In this document: positions 63,249 to 64,000 of the stretch, in pieces
How the letters are laid out: each line of letters begins with the position of its first letter
Position numbering within the stretch: position 1 is the first letter of the stretch
Assembly: GCF_014280875.1 (NCBI RefSeq)
Contig: NZ_JACLAL010000004.1
Coordinates: 434,001-498,000, forward strand
DNA: 64,000 bases
DNA from: Paenirhizobium daejeonense
GTDB lineage: Bacteria; Pseudomonadota; Alphaproteobacteria; Rhizobiales; Rhizobiaceae
Direction: 5' to 3'
Translations under genes and position numbers: made by a program
The notes under the pieces: model-generated
Seen by the model: only the letters and a program-made list of their open reading frames with translations
The model's database searches: none
Told to the model about the DNA's origin: nothing

Positions 63249-63285
63249 ACACCCCCATTCCGGGGTGTGATCTTTGGCTCTTTAT
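63249..63285 (+). terminator. Second hairpin between fliF and visN
   Basis: ACACCCC, a six-base loop, GGGGTGT, then a T-rich tract (TCTTTGGCTC...). It may back up the first terminator or lie in the visN control region. The remaining spacer up to 63406 shows no gene; it includes a GTTAAC at about 63307. Confidence 0.4.
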
Positions 63286-63406
63286 CTTTTAAATTGGCTA
63301 TGATTCGTTAACATGTGTGGGCGGTGCCATCTGGCTGTCTAGGCTGGAACCGGAATTTCCGTCTGGCTTTCCCATCATGGAAACGTCCTTGCGAGGGGCC
63401 AATAAA

Positions 63407-64000
63407 ATGGACTTGGAGCAATCCAAATCGGATGCCGGGAGCAGGGCGCGGTCGCGTCCGGCGACCGCGGATCCACAGCTGTCCATTTCACGCGAGGCCT
63501 TGTTGCTGGATCTCGCGGCTGCTGCGCAATCCGGGCATTTGAGCGCCGGCTTGCGCATCCTTACCCGTTACGTCGGCGCCAGTCATTTTCTTCTCGCCCG
63601 TTACGACCTTGTCCAGGAAAACGGGCTGGATTTTGTGGTGTCCTCCAATTGGCCGTTCGATCTTGTGCGCAGGCTCGAAAGCGAGATCGCCGCCACCTAT
63701 TCCCGCACCACCGAGCTTGAAAAATGTCTCTCGGTGCTGCAGCCGAAGTTCGGCCTTTTGCCTGATGACGCGGATGTGCCTGATGAAACGAGCCGCCAGT
63801 ATTGTTCCCTGACCCTCAGCGTCGGCCGAACCCGGTTTTCGCTCATGCTGCTTTTCGACGAGGATATCGTTCTCTCGCCGGAGCGTCTACGGGAGGTTGG
63901 TCTTCTTACCGGCTATTGCGTCAGTCTCACGAATAGTGGCGGCCATAAGGTGGATCGGGATTTCGATCTGACGGAACGCGAACTGGAATGTCTGTTCTGG
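63407..64000 (+). CDS. visN: VisN, LuxR-type regulator of flagellar genes, 3' end outside window
   Basis: The frame runs from an ATG at 63407 to the right edge (198 codons) without a stop. The first ~170 residues form the ligand-binding-like domain of VisN (AGLRILTRYVGASHFLLARY; RTRFSLMLLFDEDIV), and the visible end DLTERELECLFW is the first helix of a LuxR DNA-binding domain. VisN and VisR form a heterodimer at the top of the rhizobial flagellar gene hierarchy, activating rem. The location after fliF matches Sinorhizobium and Agrobacterium. AGGGG precedes the ATG; an in-frame ATG at 63377 lacks such a site. Confidence 0.9.
   Translation, partial: MDLEQSKSDAGSRARSRPATADPQLSISREALLLDLAAAAQSGHLSAGLRILTRYVGASHFLLARYDLVQENGLDFVVSSNWPFDLVRRLESEIAATYSRTTELEKCLSVLQPKFGLLPDDADVPDETSRQYCSLTLSVGRTRFSLMLLFDEDIVLSPERLREVGLLTGYCVSLTNSGGHKVDRDFDLTERELECLFW

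Noticed and set aside
1..64000. CRISPR arrays, insertion sequences, prophage genes, toxin-antitoxin pairs
   Set aside because: No regularly spaced repeats, transposases, phage structural genes or recognisable toxin-antitoxin pairs were found on reading the window.

Overview
This 64 kb window is a GC-rich, densely coding piece of chromosome from an alphaproteobacterium of the Rhizobiaceae (Rhizobium/Agrobacterium group). The assignment rests on the content and order of genes: a PodJ-type polar organizer, the ligase-associated DNA-repair genes, the murA-DUF2948-hisD-UPF0262-phosphatase-infA-maf-yacG block, and a chemotaxis operon of the icpA-cheS-cheY1-cheA-cheW-cheR-cheB-cheY2-cheD-cheT type followed by fliF and visN. 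As I recall it, the Agrobacterium fabrum C58 operon lacks cheW, so its presence here points more to Rhizobium or a related genus. No plasmid, phage, insertion sequence or CRISPR signature was seen.

Layout. 0-3 kb: end of an Lhr-like helicase and its partner phosphoesterase PdeM (DNA repair). 3-4.7 kb: a TSUP transporter and a TIGR02186 membrane protein. 4.9-8.7 kb: podJ. 9-14.4 kb: a three-gene beta-oxidation operon (acyl-CoA dehydrogenase, thiolase, FadJ-type fusion) behind a candidate operator. 14.5-22.8 kb: single metabolic genes (bile acid:sodium symporter family, exported glycerophosphodiesterase, GH32 fructosidase, atypical pyruvate kinase) and a coupled pair encoding a protein kinase-universal stress protein fusion and a metallophosphoesterase. 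22.8-26.3 kb: a large transporter-like hybrid histidine kinase. 26.5-30.9 kb: mscL, an aminotransferase, galE, a DUF442 phosphatase-like protein and small hypothetical genes. 31.2-33 kb: an isolated, unusually long flagellin behind a helically phased TTAA array containing CtrA-like sites. 33.2-39.5 kb: tRNA-Thr, the murA-to-yacG housekeeping block and tRNA-Phe. 39.6-48.5 kb: an exopolysaccharide locus (polymerase, acyltransferase, GH5 glycanase, GumC/Wzz-type protein, flippase-like membrane protein, GT2, polysaccharide deacetylase). 48.5-52.4 kb: a small stress/sensing group (two small proteins with EcfG-like promoters, an HWE histidine kinase, a small hypothetical protein and an inositol monophosphatase family enzyme). 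52.7-64 kb: the chemotaxis operon, fliF and the start of visN.

How the parts fit. The right third is a surface and motility region: polysaccharide synthesis, signal input by histidine kinases, and the cytoplasmic chemotaxis apparatus linked to the flagellar base. TTAACCAT sequences (the CtrA half-site known from alphaproteobacteria) recur upstream of the flagellin, mscL, the GumC-like gene and the chemotaxis operon, and TTAAC/GANTC motifs lie upstream of podJ. This suggests shared cell-cycle control of polarity, motility and envelope genes. The most unusual pieces are the kinase-USP/phosphoesterase pair, the pyruvate kinase without its C-terminal domain, the enlarged lone flagellin, and the globin-like receptor that appears to lack its heme-binding histidine.
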